In this document: in pieces, positions 41,150-50,126 of the stretch
Layout of the letters: each line of letters begins with the position of its first letter
Numbering within the stretch: position 1 is the first letter of the stretch
DNA from: an uncultured Chitinophagaceae bacterium
GTDB lineage: Bacteria > Bacteroidota > Bacteroidia > Chitinophagales > Chitinophagaceae
DNA: 64,000 nt
Direction of reading: 5' to 3'
NCBI GenBank assembly: GCA_903883945.1
Contig: CAISCV010000087.1
Coordinates: 1-64,000, forward strand
Notes under the pieces: generated by a model
What the model was told of the DNA's origin: nothing
What the model saw: only the letters and a program-made list of their open reading frames with translations
Databases searched by the model: none
Position numbers and translations under genes: made by a program

Positions 41150-41177
41150 CAATTTTCAATTTTCAATTATTAATTAT
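41150..41177 (+). repeat. Heptamer repeat between ccoNO and ccoQ
   Basis: caatttt-caatttt-caattat-taattat, one base before ATG 41179. Confidence 0.75.
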
Positions 41178-41178
41178 C

Positions 41179-41340
41179 ATGAAGTTCATTCATTATCTCG
41201 AAAAAATAACTAGTGTCAGTATCTATGGCGTTGCAGCATTTGTAATTTTTAGTTCCTTCTTTATTGGTATGCTTATTTGGGCACTCAAAGCCGATAAGAA
41301 CATGATAGAAGAAATCAAACAAATACCGCTAAACCTCTAA
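41179..41340 (+). CDS. ccoQ: CcoQ-like small subunit
   Basis: 53 aa, absent from the ORF track: MKFIHYLEKITSVSIYGVAAFVIFSSFFIGMLIWALKADKNMIEEIKQIPLNL; position between ccoNO and ccoP. Confidence 0.75.
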   Translation: MKFIHYLEKITSVSIYGVAAFVIFSSFFIGMLIWALKADKNMIEEIKQIPLNL

Positions 41341-41367
41341 CATTATTCAAACTATTAATCTATCAAT

Positions 41368-42549
41368 ATGAGCAATTTATTTAAAAAAATAGTACTACCA
41401 TTTGCCTTGGTTATTCTTGGTACGTTTAGCGCATTTGCAGATGGTCCCAAACCACCTTCTTCATTAACTAATCCGTTTGTGACACTTCTGGCAATTATTA
41501 TCGTTTTGTTGGCTGTTGTTATCGGAATATTAGCAAAGCTTGTTATTGGGTCTGCCTTTTTAAAATTACAAAAGGAGAAAAGTGATAAAGGCAAAGGTCT
41601 TACAACCTTTCTGACTCTGTTTTTCATTGGCTTGTCGATGAATCTTTTTGCACAAGACAAAGCAGTATCCGATTCTACAGCTAATGTAGCAGACAAAACT
41701 TTTGCAAGTGGATTGGCAGGTGTATCCGAGACAGCTTACTACCTGCTTGGTAGTGTGGTAATTTTGGAAGTGGTAATTATTGCTGCACTTCTTATGATGC
41801 TAAGAGCGTTTTTGGCTGTTGAGAAAAAAGCTGTAGTTACAGAAACTGCTGATGCTCCCGTTCCTGCTAAACCACAATATGACTGGTGGGAAAAAGTAAA
41901 TAGTTTTAAACCTATCCATCAAGAAGCTGATATCGATTTAGGTCATGATTATGATGGTATACGTGAGTTAGATAATCGTCTACCTCCTTGGTGGTTATAT
42001 GGTTTTTATATGTGTATTGTGTTTGCTGGTATCTATTTATGGCGTTATCATGTTGCGCAAACTGCTCCTTTAAGCAAGCAAGAATATGAAATTTCGGTGG
42101 CACAAGGCGAAGCGGAGAAAGCGGCATACCTAGAGAAGGCTGCTAATAATGTAGACGAAAATACCGTGAAGTTAATTGTTGATAAAGCCGAACTAGAGCC
42201 TGCAAAGAAAATATTTGAAACTACTTGTGCCGCTTGTCATACCGCTACAGGTGCTGGAAATGTAGGACCAAATCTAACGGATGATTATTGGTTGCATGGC
42301 GGCAGCATCAAGGATGTTTTTAAAACAATCAAATATGGATGGCCTGATAAAGGAATGAAGAGTTGGAAAGATGATTTTTCTCCTGTACAGATTGCACAAT
42401 TAGCTAGCTACGTAAAATCATTGCATGGTACCAATCCGCCAAATCCAAAGGCTCCACAAGGAACTTTATATGTAGAGGAAACGGCAGGCAAAGCAGTAGT
42501 AGATTCAACCAAAAAAGACAGTAGTGCTACAGCTACTGAAAAAAAATAA
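41368..42549 (+). CDS. ccoP: cbb3 oxidase subunit III (CcoP), mono-heme
   Basis: CcoP N-terminal domain; single CxxCH (FETTCAACHTATGAGNVGPNLTDDYWLHGG). Confidence 0.94.
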   Translation: MSNLFKKIVLPFALVILGTFSAFADGPKPPSSLTNPFVTLLAIIIVLLAVVIGILAKLVIGSAFLKLQKEKSDKGKGLTTFLTLFFIGLSMNLFAQDKAVSDSTANVADKTFASGLAGVSETAYYLLGSVVILEVVIIAALLMMLRAFLAVEKKAVVTETADAPVPAKPQYDWWEKVNSFKPIHQEADIDLGHDYDGIRELDNRLPPWWLYGFYMCIVFAGIYLWRYHVAQTAPLSKQEYEISVAQGEAEKAAYLEKAANNVDENTVKLIVDKAELEPAKKIFETTCAACHTATGAGNVGPNLTDDYWLHGGSIKDVFKTIKYGWPDKGMKSWKDDFSPVQIAQLASYVKSLHGTNPPNPKAPQGTLYVEETAGKAVVDSTKKDSSATATEKK

Positions 42550-42676
42550 ATGAGTTAAGAACTTGGCTCACAAAGGATTTTGATAAGAGATGCAAAGTGT
42601 TGATATAATATAATTACAAATTCTTTGTGTCCCTTGTGTTTCTTTCCATTGTGTTCTTTGTGGTAAAAAAAATAAA

Positions 42677-44095
42677 ATGAGTACACACATCAATTATAGC
42701 GGAGTATTAGAAACAGAATCGTTTCGCAACAGCTTGGCTACTGTTGATAAAAGTGGTAAACGGAAATGGGTATTTGCACAAAGGCCTCAAGGTAATTTCT
42801 ATAATTACAGAACCTATGTAAGCTGGGTCTTTTTCCTGATATTCTTTGGACTGCCGTTTATTGAGTACAATGGGCAACCTTTGTTTCTATTCAATATTCC
42901 CAATGCTAAGTTTATAATATTTGGTAAGATATTCTGGCCGCAGGACTTCTTTATATTCGGACTCACCATGATCACTTTCGTCGTGTTCATCATCCTTTTT
43001 ACGGCTGCTTTTGGGCGACTGTTTTGTGGATGGGTATGCCCACAGACTGTTTTTATGGAGATGCTCTTTCGTAAAGTCGAATACTTGATATTAGGTGATG
43101 CCGCCAAACAGAAAGCATTAAAAGAGGCACCTTGGACAACGCAAAAGATTTTTAAGGTTGGATTAAAGCATGTAGTGTTCTACCTCCTCGCATTTATAAT
43201 TGCCAACTTCTTCCTCTCTTATATTATTGGTCTAAAAGAATTGTGGAAGATAATGGTAGAACCTATTAGCGCCCACGTCGGAGGATTTACGTCTCTCATC
43301 ATTTTCTCTAGTGTATTCTATGGGGTATATGCCTTCTTCAGAGAGCAGGTTTGTACAGTCGTTTGCCCTTATGGCAGGTTGCAGAGTGTACTATTAGATA
43401 AGAATTCTATGATTGTCGCTTACGACTATAACCGTGGCGAACCAAGAGGTAAGTTCACCAAACAGGAACATGCCAACCTAGGTGATTGTATAGATTGTTT
43501 TCAGTGTGTAAAGGTTTGTCCTACCGGTATAGATATACGTAACGGTACCCAAATGGAGTGTGTGGGTTGTACTGCTTGTATTGATGCATGTAATTTTATG
43601 ATGGAGAAAACAAACAGGCCATTGGGGTTGGTTAGATATGTGTCTGAAAATAATATCACCAACAAGGAGCCACTCCATTATACCACCCGTATGAAACTGT
43701 ACACGGGGTTGTTAAGTACTTTGCTTATTATTCTAATTACGCTTTTGATGAACCAAAAAGATGTGGATGCAACCATTATGCGTACACCAGGCATGTTATA
43801 TCAGGAGATTGGGAAGGATAGTATTTCTAATCTATATAATATCAAAATAGCAAATAAAACCATTAAGGGAATTCCGTTGAGTTTACGTATGGAAGATCAA
43901 CAAGGAAAAGTAGATATCATTGGAGGACAGAAAATAGATGTTAAAAAGGAAGATGAAAGCTCTGGCAATTTCTTTGTAACTCTCCCAAAAGAAATGTTGC
44001 ACAATAGAAAAACAAAAATAAAAATAGGGCTCTACCAAGGAACGGAAAGGATTGATGTAATTAGTACTAACTTTTTGGGCCCAATCGTAAACTAG
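42677..44095 (+). CDS. ccoG: cbb3 oxidase accessory protein CcoG (polyferredoxin)
   Basis: CGWVCPQTVFMEMLFRKVEYLI...QVCTVVCPYGRLQSVLLD...CIDCFQCVKVCPTGIDIRNGTQMECVGCTACIDACNFMM. Confidence 0.96.
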   Translation: MSTHINYSGVLETESFRNSLATVDKSGKRKWVFAQRPQGNFYNYRTYVSWVFFLIFFGLPFIEYNGQPLFLFNIPNAKFIIFGKIFWPQDFFIFGLTMITFVVFIILFTAAFGRLFCGWVCPQTVFMEMLFRKVEYLILGDAAKQKALKEAPWTTQKIFKVGLKHVVFYLLAFIIANFFLSYIIGLKELWKIMVEPISAHVGGFTSLIIFSSVFYGVYAFFREQVCTVVCPYGRLQSVLLDKNSMIVAYDYNRGEPRGKFTKQEHANLGDCIDCFQCVKVCPTGIDIRNGTQMECVGCTACIDACNFMMEKTNRPLGLVRYVSENNITNKEPLHYTTRMKLYTGLLSTLLIILITLLMNQKDVDATIMRTPGMLYQEIGKDSISNLYNIKIANKTIKGIPLSLRMEDQQGKVDIIGGQKIDVKKEDESSGNFFVTLPKEMLHNRKTKIKIGLYQGTERIDVISTNFLGPIVN

Positions 44096-44107
44096 TTAAC
44101 GATTAAC

Positions 44108-44196
44108 GTTTAGTGATTAATGATTAATACACTTAATAATCGCTATTTGCTACACATTAATCATTAATCATTAAACATTAATCACTAAACATTAAT
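44108..44196 (+). repeat. Inverted heptamer repeat between ccoG and fixH
   Basis: Left arm gtttagtgattaatgattaat (44108-44127 region); right arm cattaat,cattaat,cattaaa,cattaat,cactaaa,cattaat (44155-44196), ATG at 44200. Confidence 0.8.
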
Positions 44197-44199
44197 AAC

Positions 44200-44637
44200 A
44201 TGAACTTCGGAAACAAATTATTACTCGTATTTGCAGTCTTTGCAGGCTTAATGTCTTATATGGTCTATCGCTGTTTCAGCGTACCAGTAGATTTGGTAAG
44301 TAATGAATATTACAAAGATGAAATAGCCTACCAGGAAGTAATTGATGGCACTAAAAATGCCAATGCCTTGCACGCAAAGGCAACCGTCAAAGAAAGTGCT
44401 ACGGATGTTGTTATTCAATTGCCCGAAGAGATGAAGAACCATTCTGTGAAAGGAACAGTGTTGTTTTACTGTCCATCTAATATGGATAATGACAGACACC
44501 TCACCCTTGCAACAGATGCCGACGGAAAACAAACTATTGAACTAAAAAAGTTCAGTAAAGGAAACTATACAGTAAAGATTGACTGGCAAGACGCCACCAC
44601 ACACTTTTATACCGAACGACCTCTAACGATTCTTTAA
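44200..44637 (+). CDS. fixH: FixH family protein
   Basis: MNFGNKLLLVFAVFAGLMSYMVYRCFSVPVDLVSNEYYKDEIAYQEVIDGTKNA. Confidence 0.9.
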   Translation: MNFGNKLLLVFAVFAGLMSYMVYRCFSVPVDLVSNEYYKDEIAYQEVIDGTKNANALHAKATVKESATDVVIQLPEEMKNHSVKGTVLFYCPSNMDNDRHLTLATDADGKQTIELKKFSKGNYTVKIDWQDATTHFYTERPLTIL

Positions 44638-44643
44638 TTTCAA

Positions 44644-44726
44644 TGATTAGTGATTAATGTTTAATGATTAATACTCAAGCGAAACATTAATCATTAATCA
44701 TTAATCATTAAACATTAATCTTTAAA
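44644..44726 (+). repeat. Inverted heptamer repeat between fixH and the TauE/SafE-like gene
   Basis: Left gattaatgtttaatgattaat (44652-44672) is the exact reverse complement of attaatcattaaacattaatc (44700-44720); right arm heptamers from 44685. Confidence 0.85.
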
Positions 44727-44727
44727 A

Positions 44728-45426
44728 ATGCTTCTCCCTGCCTTCCTTCTTGGTTTAATCAGTAGTTTCCATTGTGTGGGAATGTGCGGACCATTGGCTA
44801 TGGCCGTGCCCGTGCAGCATTTGTCGGTTACAGCAAAGAAGTTCGCCATTATCCTGTATCATACAGGGCGCATCCTCACTTATACCTTGTTGGGACTACT
44901 ATTCGGACTCCTAGGCCGACACATCTTCATTGCAGGTTTTCAGCAGAAAGCCTCGTTGATATTGGGAAGCATCATCCTCGCGGTGGTAGTCTACCAACGA
45001 CTTTCCCGCAACAGCTATACCCCGCCGTTCATCCAATCTTTCACCAATATGTTGCAGGATATCATGCGGAAGCTATGGGGAAAGCACTCTTCCTTAAGCG
45101 CTTTTCTGTTAGGGATGACCAATGGTTTGCTCCCTTGCGGAATGGTTTATTTCGCTTTGGCGGGTGCATTAAGTAATGACTCTATTACAGGAAGCATCTT
45201 CTTTATGGGATTTTTTGGGTTGGGCACTTTACCACTCATGCTCTCCGTTCATTTTCTAGGAACAGGCTATCTCACCCTATCCTTCCGTAGCAAAGCACGC
45301 AGACTAGTGCCTGTATTCATTGGTTTTATGGGTGTGCTGTTAATACTTCGTGGCTTAAACTTAGGTATTCCCTTTATTAGCCCTTATTTAGGCAATGATA
45401 TGGGCAAAGTAATTTCTTGTCATTAA
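44728..45426 (+). CDS. Sulfite exporter TauE/SafE-like (CcoH-like urease-accessory family) membrane protein
   Basis: LLPAFLLGLISSFHCVGMCGPLAMAVP...FLLGMTNGLLPCGMVYFALAGAL. Confidence 0.9.
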   Translation: MLLPAFLLGLISSFHCVGMCGPLAMAVPVQHLSVTAKKFAIILYHTGRILTYTLLGLLFGLLGRHIFIAGFQQKASLILGSIILAVVVYQRLSRNSYTPPFIQSFTNMLQDIMRKLWGKHSSLSAFLLGMTNGLLPCGMVYFALAGALSNDSITGSIFFMGFFGLGTLPLMLSVHFLGTGYLTLSFRSKARRLVPVFIGFMGVLLILRGLNLGIPFISPYLGNDMGKVISCH

Positions 45427-45495
45427 ATAAGCGTTGAATTTTTTGTCAGTTACTAAAAGGGATATTTCGTTGGCAACTTGTCTTATAAAAAAGCC

Positions 45496-46269
45496 CTACT
45501 TGAACCGATAGCCCACAATACATTTAAAGATATTATTATCCGTGCTATGGGTTAATCCAAAGCCGTAACCGATATTAAATTCCCAATTGGGGTCGAAATC
45601 GGCATCTAAGGAAAGGAATAAATTGTGTTGCTGCTGCTGTTGGGGCAGCGGGTTATTCAGCCCCCCTACCGCTCCATAGTATTCTATTCCAGGCGACAGG
45701 GTTTTCGAAACATCATAACTAATTTTGGCATTTGGAGAGAAGTCATAACCAGAAGAAGCATTTGCACCGTGCAATGATTTGTCAAATACAGGATTAAAGC
45801 ACAGGTATAGTTTATTAATCTTTTTATCGATAATTGGGCGTATTTCCAGAGTCCAGTCATCCGCACTAAACTGTAGTTTCTGATACCCTACTTCCATTGA
45901 AAGGCTTAGTCCAACAGGAAAATGATATCTGGTTGGCAGCATTACTCTCGGTCTTATATGGCTGCCCAAATAAGCAGTACGGTTGTCGCTTCCAATTGAA
46001 TTAAAAAAGTAGAAACCCGTCTCTAGCCAATCATTCCAACCATGTGTAATTTCAACAGTTTCGTGCACGACCTGGTTGGTGGGAAGAACGCCTTTGTCCA
46101 TGCTAGTAGACCCCTCGCCCGTAAAGTTGCTGTGCAACTCGATCATTGTGTAGTTTTTGGTCATTGTTTCTGATCCGTATACTTGTATTTCGTAATTATC
46201 TTGGGCGGAAGCTATTTTTCCTGTTATTAAAAAGAAAACAAAAGCAATTAGTAATTTCATATTCATCAA
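45496..46269 (-). CDS. Predicted outer-membrane beta-barrel protein
   Basis: Signal peptide, alternating amphipathic strands, C-terminal ...FKCIVGYRFK. Confidence 0.65.
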   Translation of the reverse strand: MMNMKLLIAFVFFLITGKIASAQDNYEIQVYGSETMTKNYTMIELHSNFTGEGSTSMDKGVLPTNQVVHETVEITHGWNDWLETGFYFFNSIGSDNRTAYLGSHIRPRVMLPTRYHFPVGLSLSMEVGYQKLQFSADDWTLEIRPIIDKKINKLYLCFNPVFDKSLHGANASSGYDFSPNAKISYDVSKTLSPGIEYYGAVGGLNNPLPQQQQQHNLFLSLDADFDPNWEFNIGYGFGLTHSTDNNIFKCIVGYRFK

Positions 46270-46379
46270 TACAATAAATGATCTAAGTTGGTTTAATAAG
46301 AATGGATTTATTAATAGGCACTTTTAATCTAATTTAAATAAGTAGAATTGTCAGGAAGTATTTATTTTTACTTCAAATC

Positions 46380-46745
46380 TTACTTTTGTGCAGGTTTTAG
46401 TAGTTTATACAACAGATAAAAGATACCGAATGTTAGCGGAGACATGCCAAAACCTGCATAACTATGAACAATAAAATGCCCCTTTATAAACCCTTCAATA
46501 CTAAATATCCATCGAATGAGATAATTTAGTAAAAAGAACCCATATAAGACTGTCCACAGATATAATAGTAAAATATTCGACGCCTTTCGCCAATAAAGCC
46601 ACCCTACAATGCTTGTAAGTAGTAATTGAATGAATATAATCAGGTCGTTGTAATGTATAAATTGTAATTTATTTAAAAACAAGTTGCAAAGAATATCATT
46701 AACTATAATCAGGCTGACAGTAAGTAGTAAATGATAATATTTCAT
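46380..46745 (-). CDS. Small polytopic membrane protein next to the exosortase
   Basis: 121 aa, about four TM segments. Confidence 0.6.
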   Translation of the reverse strand: MKYYHLLLTVSLIIVNDILCNLFLNKLQFIHYNDLIIFIQLLLTSIVGWLYWRKASNILLLYLWTVLYGFFLLNYLIRWIFSIEGFIKGHFIVHSYAGFGMSPLTFGIFYLLYKLLKPAQK

Positions 46746-46791
46746 AACGAAGTGCTTTCTTCTTTGGCAATTGATAATAATCTGGGGTTAT

Positions 46792-47346
46792 TTATATGAG
46801 CTTTCTATCTTTTAAAAACTTCACCCAAAGCATAAACATACAGGCATAAACAATTGTGGTAAATATATAATGATGTGCAACATTGGTCCATTCGGGCTTG
46901 TTGAAAAGTAACCAGATCAATGCAAAAAGTCTTACGAGATTGAGGACTAAAATCAGTACAATACCTATTGCAAAATAAATAAGTTTCTTCGCTATCTCTC
47001 CTGGAACACTTAAAAGAAAGCCAATATATAAAACATACAATTTGAAGGCGTTGCAGGCATCCCCTATTAGTAATAAGCCCTTTTTATTAAAAAGGATCAA
47101 TTCGCCTCTGTGGATTCCTTTTAAACTAAAGCCTGTTTTGTATAGATGATTGAGCAAGTAATGGGTAATTTCTGCGGTGAAATTGGTTAAAGGTCTGTCA
47201 AATAACCGGGTTGGGCTTAGGTAAAAGATATAAACTATATTAAATAGGATTGCTAGTATAAAAGCCTTTACGGCAAATCGTTTTGTATCGACAGACAACA
47301 GCTTATATTGCCTTTTTAATTCTATTTTTAATTCCGATACACTCAT
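46792..47346 (-). CDS. Exosortase/archaeosortase family protein
   Basis: Cys/Arg/His triad context: LLIGDACNAFKLYVLYIGFLL, LVLNLVRLFALIWLL, VAHHYIFTTIVYACMF. Confidence 0.88.
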   Translation of the reverse strand: MSVSELKIELKRQYKLLSVDTKRFAVKAFILAILFNIVYIFYLSPTRLFDRPLTNFTAEITHYLLNHLYKTGFSLKGIHRGELILFNKKGLLLIGDACNAFKLYVLYIGFLLSVPGEIAKKLIYFAIGIVLILVLNLVRLFALIWLLFNKPEWTNVAHHYIFTTIVYACMFMLWVKFLKDRKLI

Positions 47347-47409
47347 ATCTATGCGCTTAGTTAATAATCATCATTTGGGTTATATGCTTAACTTTTATCT
47401 TTAATGGGG

Positions 47410-48810
47410 CTATTTAGATGTTTGATAGCAACCCAGATCCGGTTTAGTTGCCGGGCGTGAATGCCCGTCCAGATCGGTTAACAAGTTTGTATTTGCACCT
47501 GCTTTAAGGGCAGGATTCGTATTGGTATTGGCTAAATGAAAGTCGAAGAATAGATTGCCCAAATCTATGTTAGTAAAGGTTGGAATTACATTTACCTGAC
47601 AATAAAAGTTAAGTTTTACATAAGGGGCTATGTCGTCCTTATCCTTGTATAGCACATTGTTGAAGTTTACATTGGCACTGGTAACTGTTTTGGCAAAAAC
47701 CACTTCATTCGTTACCAAGCTCCCCAACCCATACAAAATGCTGTTATTGAAGGTGCAATTAAGCGGAAAAGAAAGGTTGTAGCTATCGGTATTACTGATA
47801 CTCACCACCGGATTGGTGTGTGATACGTAGCTGTTGTCGTAGCTAGTTACCGTACATTGGTCGAATGTGTAGCTACCCCCTTCGGTTATGTTGATGTTGC
47901 TGCCACTGTTGGTAATCAAACAATTGGTTGCATTGATACTGCTGTAAGCGGCACCGATTGCGATGTTGTAGATATTGCTAAAAATACATTTATCCAGCGT
48001 AAGTACCGGATTAGTGGTGGCAGCGGGCCCAACCACCGATACGCCATTGTATCCATTTAGGATTGTACAATATTGCAGGAAATTGTTGCTGCTGCTTGCT
48101 GTGAAATAGATGCCTGGCCACGACCCAGGAAAGCCATTGTAGGGCGCATCGAGCCTGTCGCACCTAAAACTAATGCGGTTGGTGGTATCGCCCACTGCAT
48201 TCAAAGTTCCTTTGATGATGAGTGATGCTTTTGCGTTGGCATACACTTTTGTGCCTTTTTGTATGGTGAGCGTTTTGCCAGAATCTACCGTTACATCACC
48301 TAGCAATACAATGGGTAACTTATTGGTCCAGGTGGTATCGTTTTTAATCTCGGTTTTTTTAATAAAATTAGCATTATGACCATACGCAACCAGTTGCAGC
48401 CAGGTGGTATCTCCGTTGTAAGTGATGCGAATACTGTCTCTTCGGATAAAAAAAGTATCCTCGTTTGTTGCACTGATAGACACACTCACATAACCCCATA
48501 GACTATCATTGGCATCAATGGTTTGATTGTTAAAGGATGCACCAGGCGAACCATCTAAATTGAGTTTAAAAAAGGAGTTGGCACCGCCCATCAGTTGTAC
48601 ATTACTTAGTAAAAGTTTCTGGTTGTTGTTATTAAATATCCTGAAAGAACCAGTAATAGAACCTGTTGTGGTAAAGACAGTATCGAAGTAAAGGGTGTCG
48701 GAAGACAGACTAAGAGACGCATTTTTGCTCGTAATAAAAGTATCTTTCTTACACGAAGAAACAGATGCCATAATGAGAATAGCCAACAGTATAACAGAAA
48801 CAACTTTCAT
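47410..48810 (-). CDS. Lipoprotein with right-handed parallel beta-helix, choice-of-anchor-like
   Basis: Lipobox MASVSSCKKD; beta-helix repeats; C-terminus DLDGHSRPATKPDLGCYQ. Confidence 0.82.
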   Translation of the reverse strand: MKVVSVILLAILIMASVSSCKKDTFITSKNASLSLSSDTLYFDTVFTTTGSITGSFRIFNNNNQKLLLSNVQLMGGANSFFKLNLDGSPGASFNNQTIDANDSLWGYVSVSISATNEDTFFIRRDSIRITYNGDTTWLQLVAYGHNANFIKKTEIKNDTTWTNKLPIVLLGDVTVDSGKTLTIQKGTKVYANAKASLIIKGTLNAVGDTTNRISFRCDRLDAPYNGFPGSWPGIYFTASSSNNFLQYCTILNGYNGVSVVGPAATTNPVLTLDKCIFSNIYNIAIGAAYSSINATNCLITNSGSNINITEGGSYTFDQCTVTSYDNSYVSHTNPVVSISNTDSYNLSFPLNCTFNNSILYGLGSLVTNEVVFAKTVTSANVNFNNVLYKDKDDIAPYVKLNFYCQVNVIPTFTNIDLGNLFFDFHLANTNTNPALKAGANTNLLTDLDGHSRPATKPDLGCYQTSK

Positions 48811-48939
48811 TTGGTAAAAATAGGCGTTAGCCGTTAAATAATATGAAGGCGTAATAATTTATGAGTTAATTACCGCTAGAAGCCCCTTTTCAGCTTCATT
48901 TTTTGCTATGAAAGGGTGAAATAGGGTTTGACTAGTGGG

Positions 48940-49120
48940 CGGGAAAACATTTCCTGTACACCAGAAAACATTCCGGGGGCACCAGAAAACATTCCGGGGG
49001 CACCAGAAAACATTTCGGGGACACCGGAAAACATTCCGGGGACACCGGAAAACATTTCGGGGACACCGGAAAACATTTCGGGGACACCGGAAAACATTTC
49101 GGGGACACCGGAAATGTTTG
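48940..49120. repeat. Array C: 21-bp intergenic tandem repeat
   Basis: c-c-(a/g)-gaaaacatt(c/t)c-gggg(g/a)ca units at 48961, 48982, 49003, 49024, 49045, 49066, 49087 plus degenerate end copies. Confidence 0.95.
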
Positions 49121-49209
49121 CCATTGATTTGACCCCTCCTGAAATTACTTGACAGTTTTTGGTGTTAATATTACTATTTGTTTACCGTAATTTGGGTTAT
49201 TACTTATGC

Positions 49210-49982
49210 AAGAATACAGCTTTGTTTGCTACTCCTACTTTTCTAAAGATAGACGGCACAGTAAGAGAAAAGGTGTTAGCCTATATTCTTGACCCGGCAA
49301 AGAAGGATACTAGGATAAAGAACCTATCGAAAAGGGTGATGGATTTAATAGGTAATATGTACCCGATTGATGACAGGGAAATAGAAAAATATATAGTAGC
49401 CATCTTATCAGACTTTAGCGATGAACAGTTTACTGATCTTGCCAATAACGAATACAGCTATGTAAAAAGATTAAGGACAAAATAAATGCGCTATCAGAAG
49501 TATTTGCCGAAGAGCAATTTAGAAAGTTGTTGGATATAGATAAGATATTCATCAAGCCTACATATAGTTTACTAACACAAATTGCACCTGGAGAGACTTC
49601 CAAAGACATTGCTAAGTCATTGTATGAAAAAGAAGGCAGTATGAATGGGTTTGAAGAAAGGGTGATTAATGACATTGCCAATCTACAAAATATCCAATTC
49701 TGGACAAGGAACACGGATAAAAAAGGCATAGGCTTTTGCATTAATGGCTTCATTAATCATTATCCAGATTTTATCATTCAAACAAAAAGTGGAAAGACCA
49801 TAATAGTAGAAACAAAAGGAGATGACAGAGATAATAGTGACAGTGAAATGAAGATTAGGCTTGGTACAGCTTGGGCAAATAAGGCAGGTAGCAACTTTAA
49901 GTACTTTATGGTATTTGATAAGAAAGAAGTTATTGGGGCATATAAGCTTGATGAATTTATAAAGTTGATACAACAATTGTAA
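49210..49982 (+). pseudogene. C-terminal remnant of a type III restriction / DEAD-DEAH helicase-nuclease (Res-like) subunit, frameshifted
   Basis: ORFs 49159-49485 and 49527-49982 are continuous if one A is added to the A-run in gtaaaaag (~49462): ...NEYSYVKKIKDKINALSEVFAEEQFRKLLDIDK...; C-terminus YPDFIIQTKSGKTIIVETKGDDRDNSDSEMKIRLGTAWANKAG. Confidence 0.72.
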
Positions 49983-50126
49983 GAAATGAAATTCCCTGCC
50001 GGTTCCCACTGGAGCAAGTGTTCAGCGATAGCTGGTCACTTGTTCCTATTAGTCAAACCAGTTTTTAACTGGAATATGCTAAGAAAAAATTCCTGCTAAT
50101 ATAGCGTATCACTAGATTGGGTATTC

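Noticed and set aside
44931-44945. Second copy of the MITE terminal sequence (gacacatctt)
   Set aside because: Only a 10-nt chance match inside the TauE/SafE-like gene, with no inverted partner or TSD.
48940-49120. CRISPR array
   Set aside because: Units are contiguous 21-mers with no unique spacers and no cas genes; arrays A and B fail for the same reason.
48906-49152. ORFs 48906-49124 (-), 48928-49152 (+), 48935-49132 (+) encoding SGVPEMF / ENISGTP / KTFRGHR heptads
   Set aside because: Same artefact from the 21-bp repeat; three frames over two strands are open at once.
49455-49530. Programmed frameshift in the Res-like gene
   Set aside because: A slippery A-run is present, but the helicase N-terminus is missing, so gene decay explains it better.
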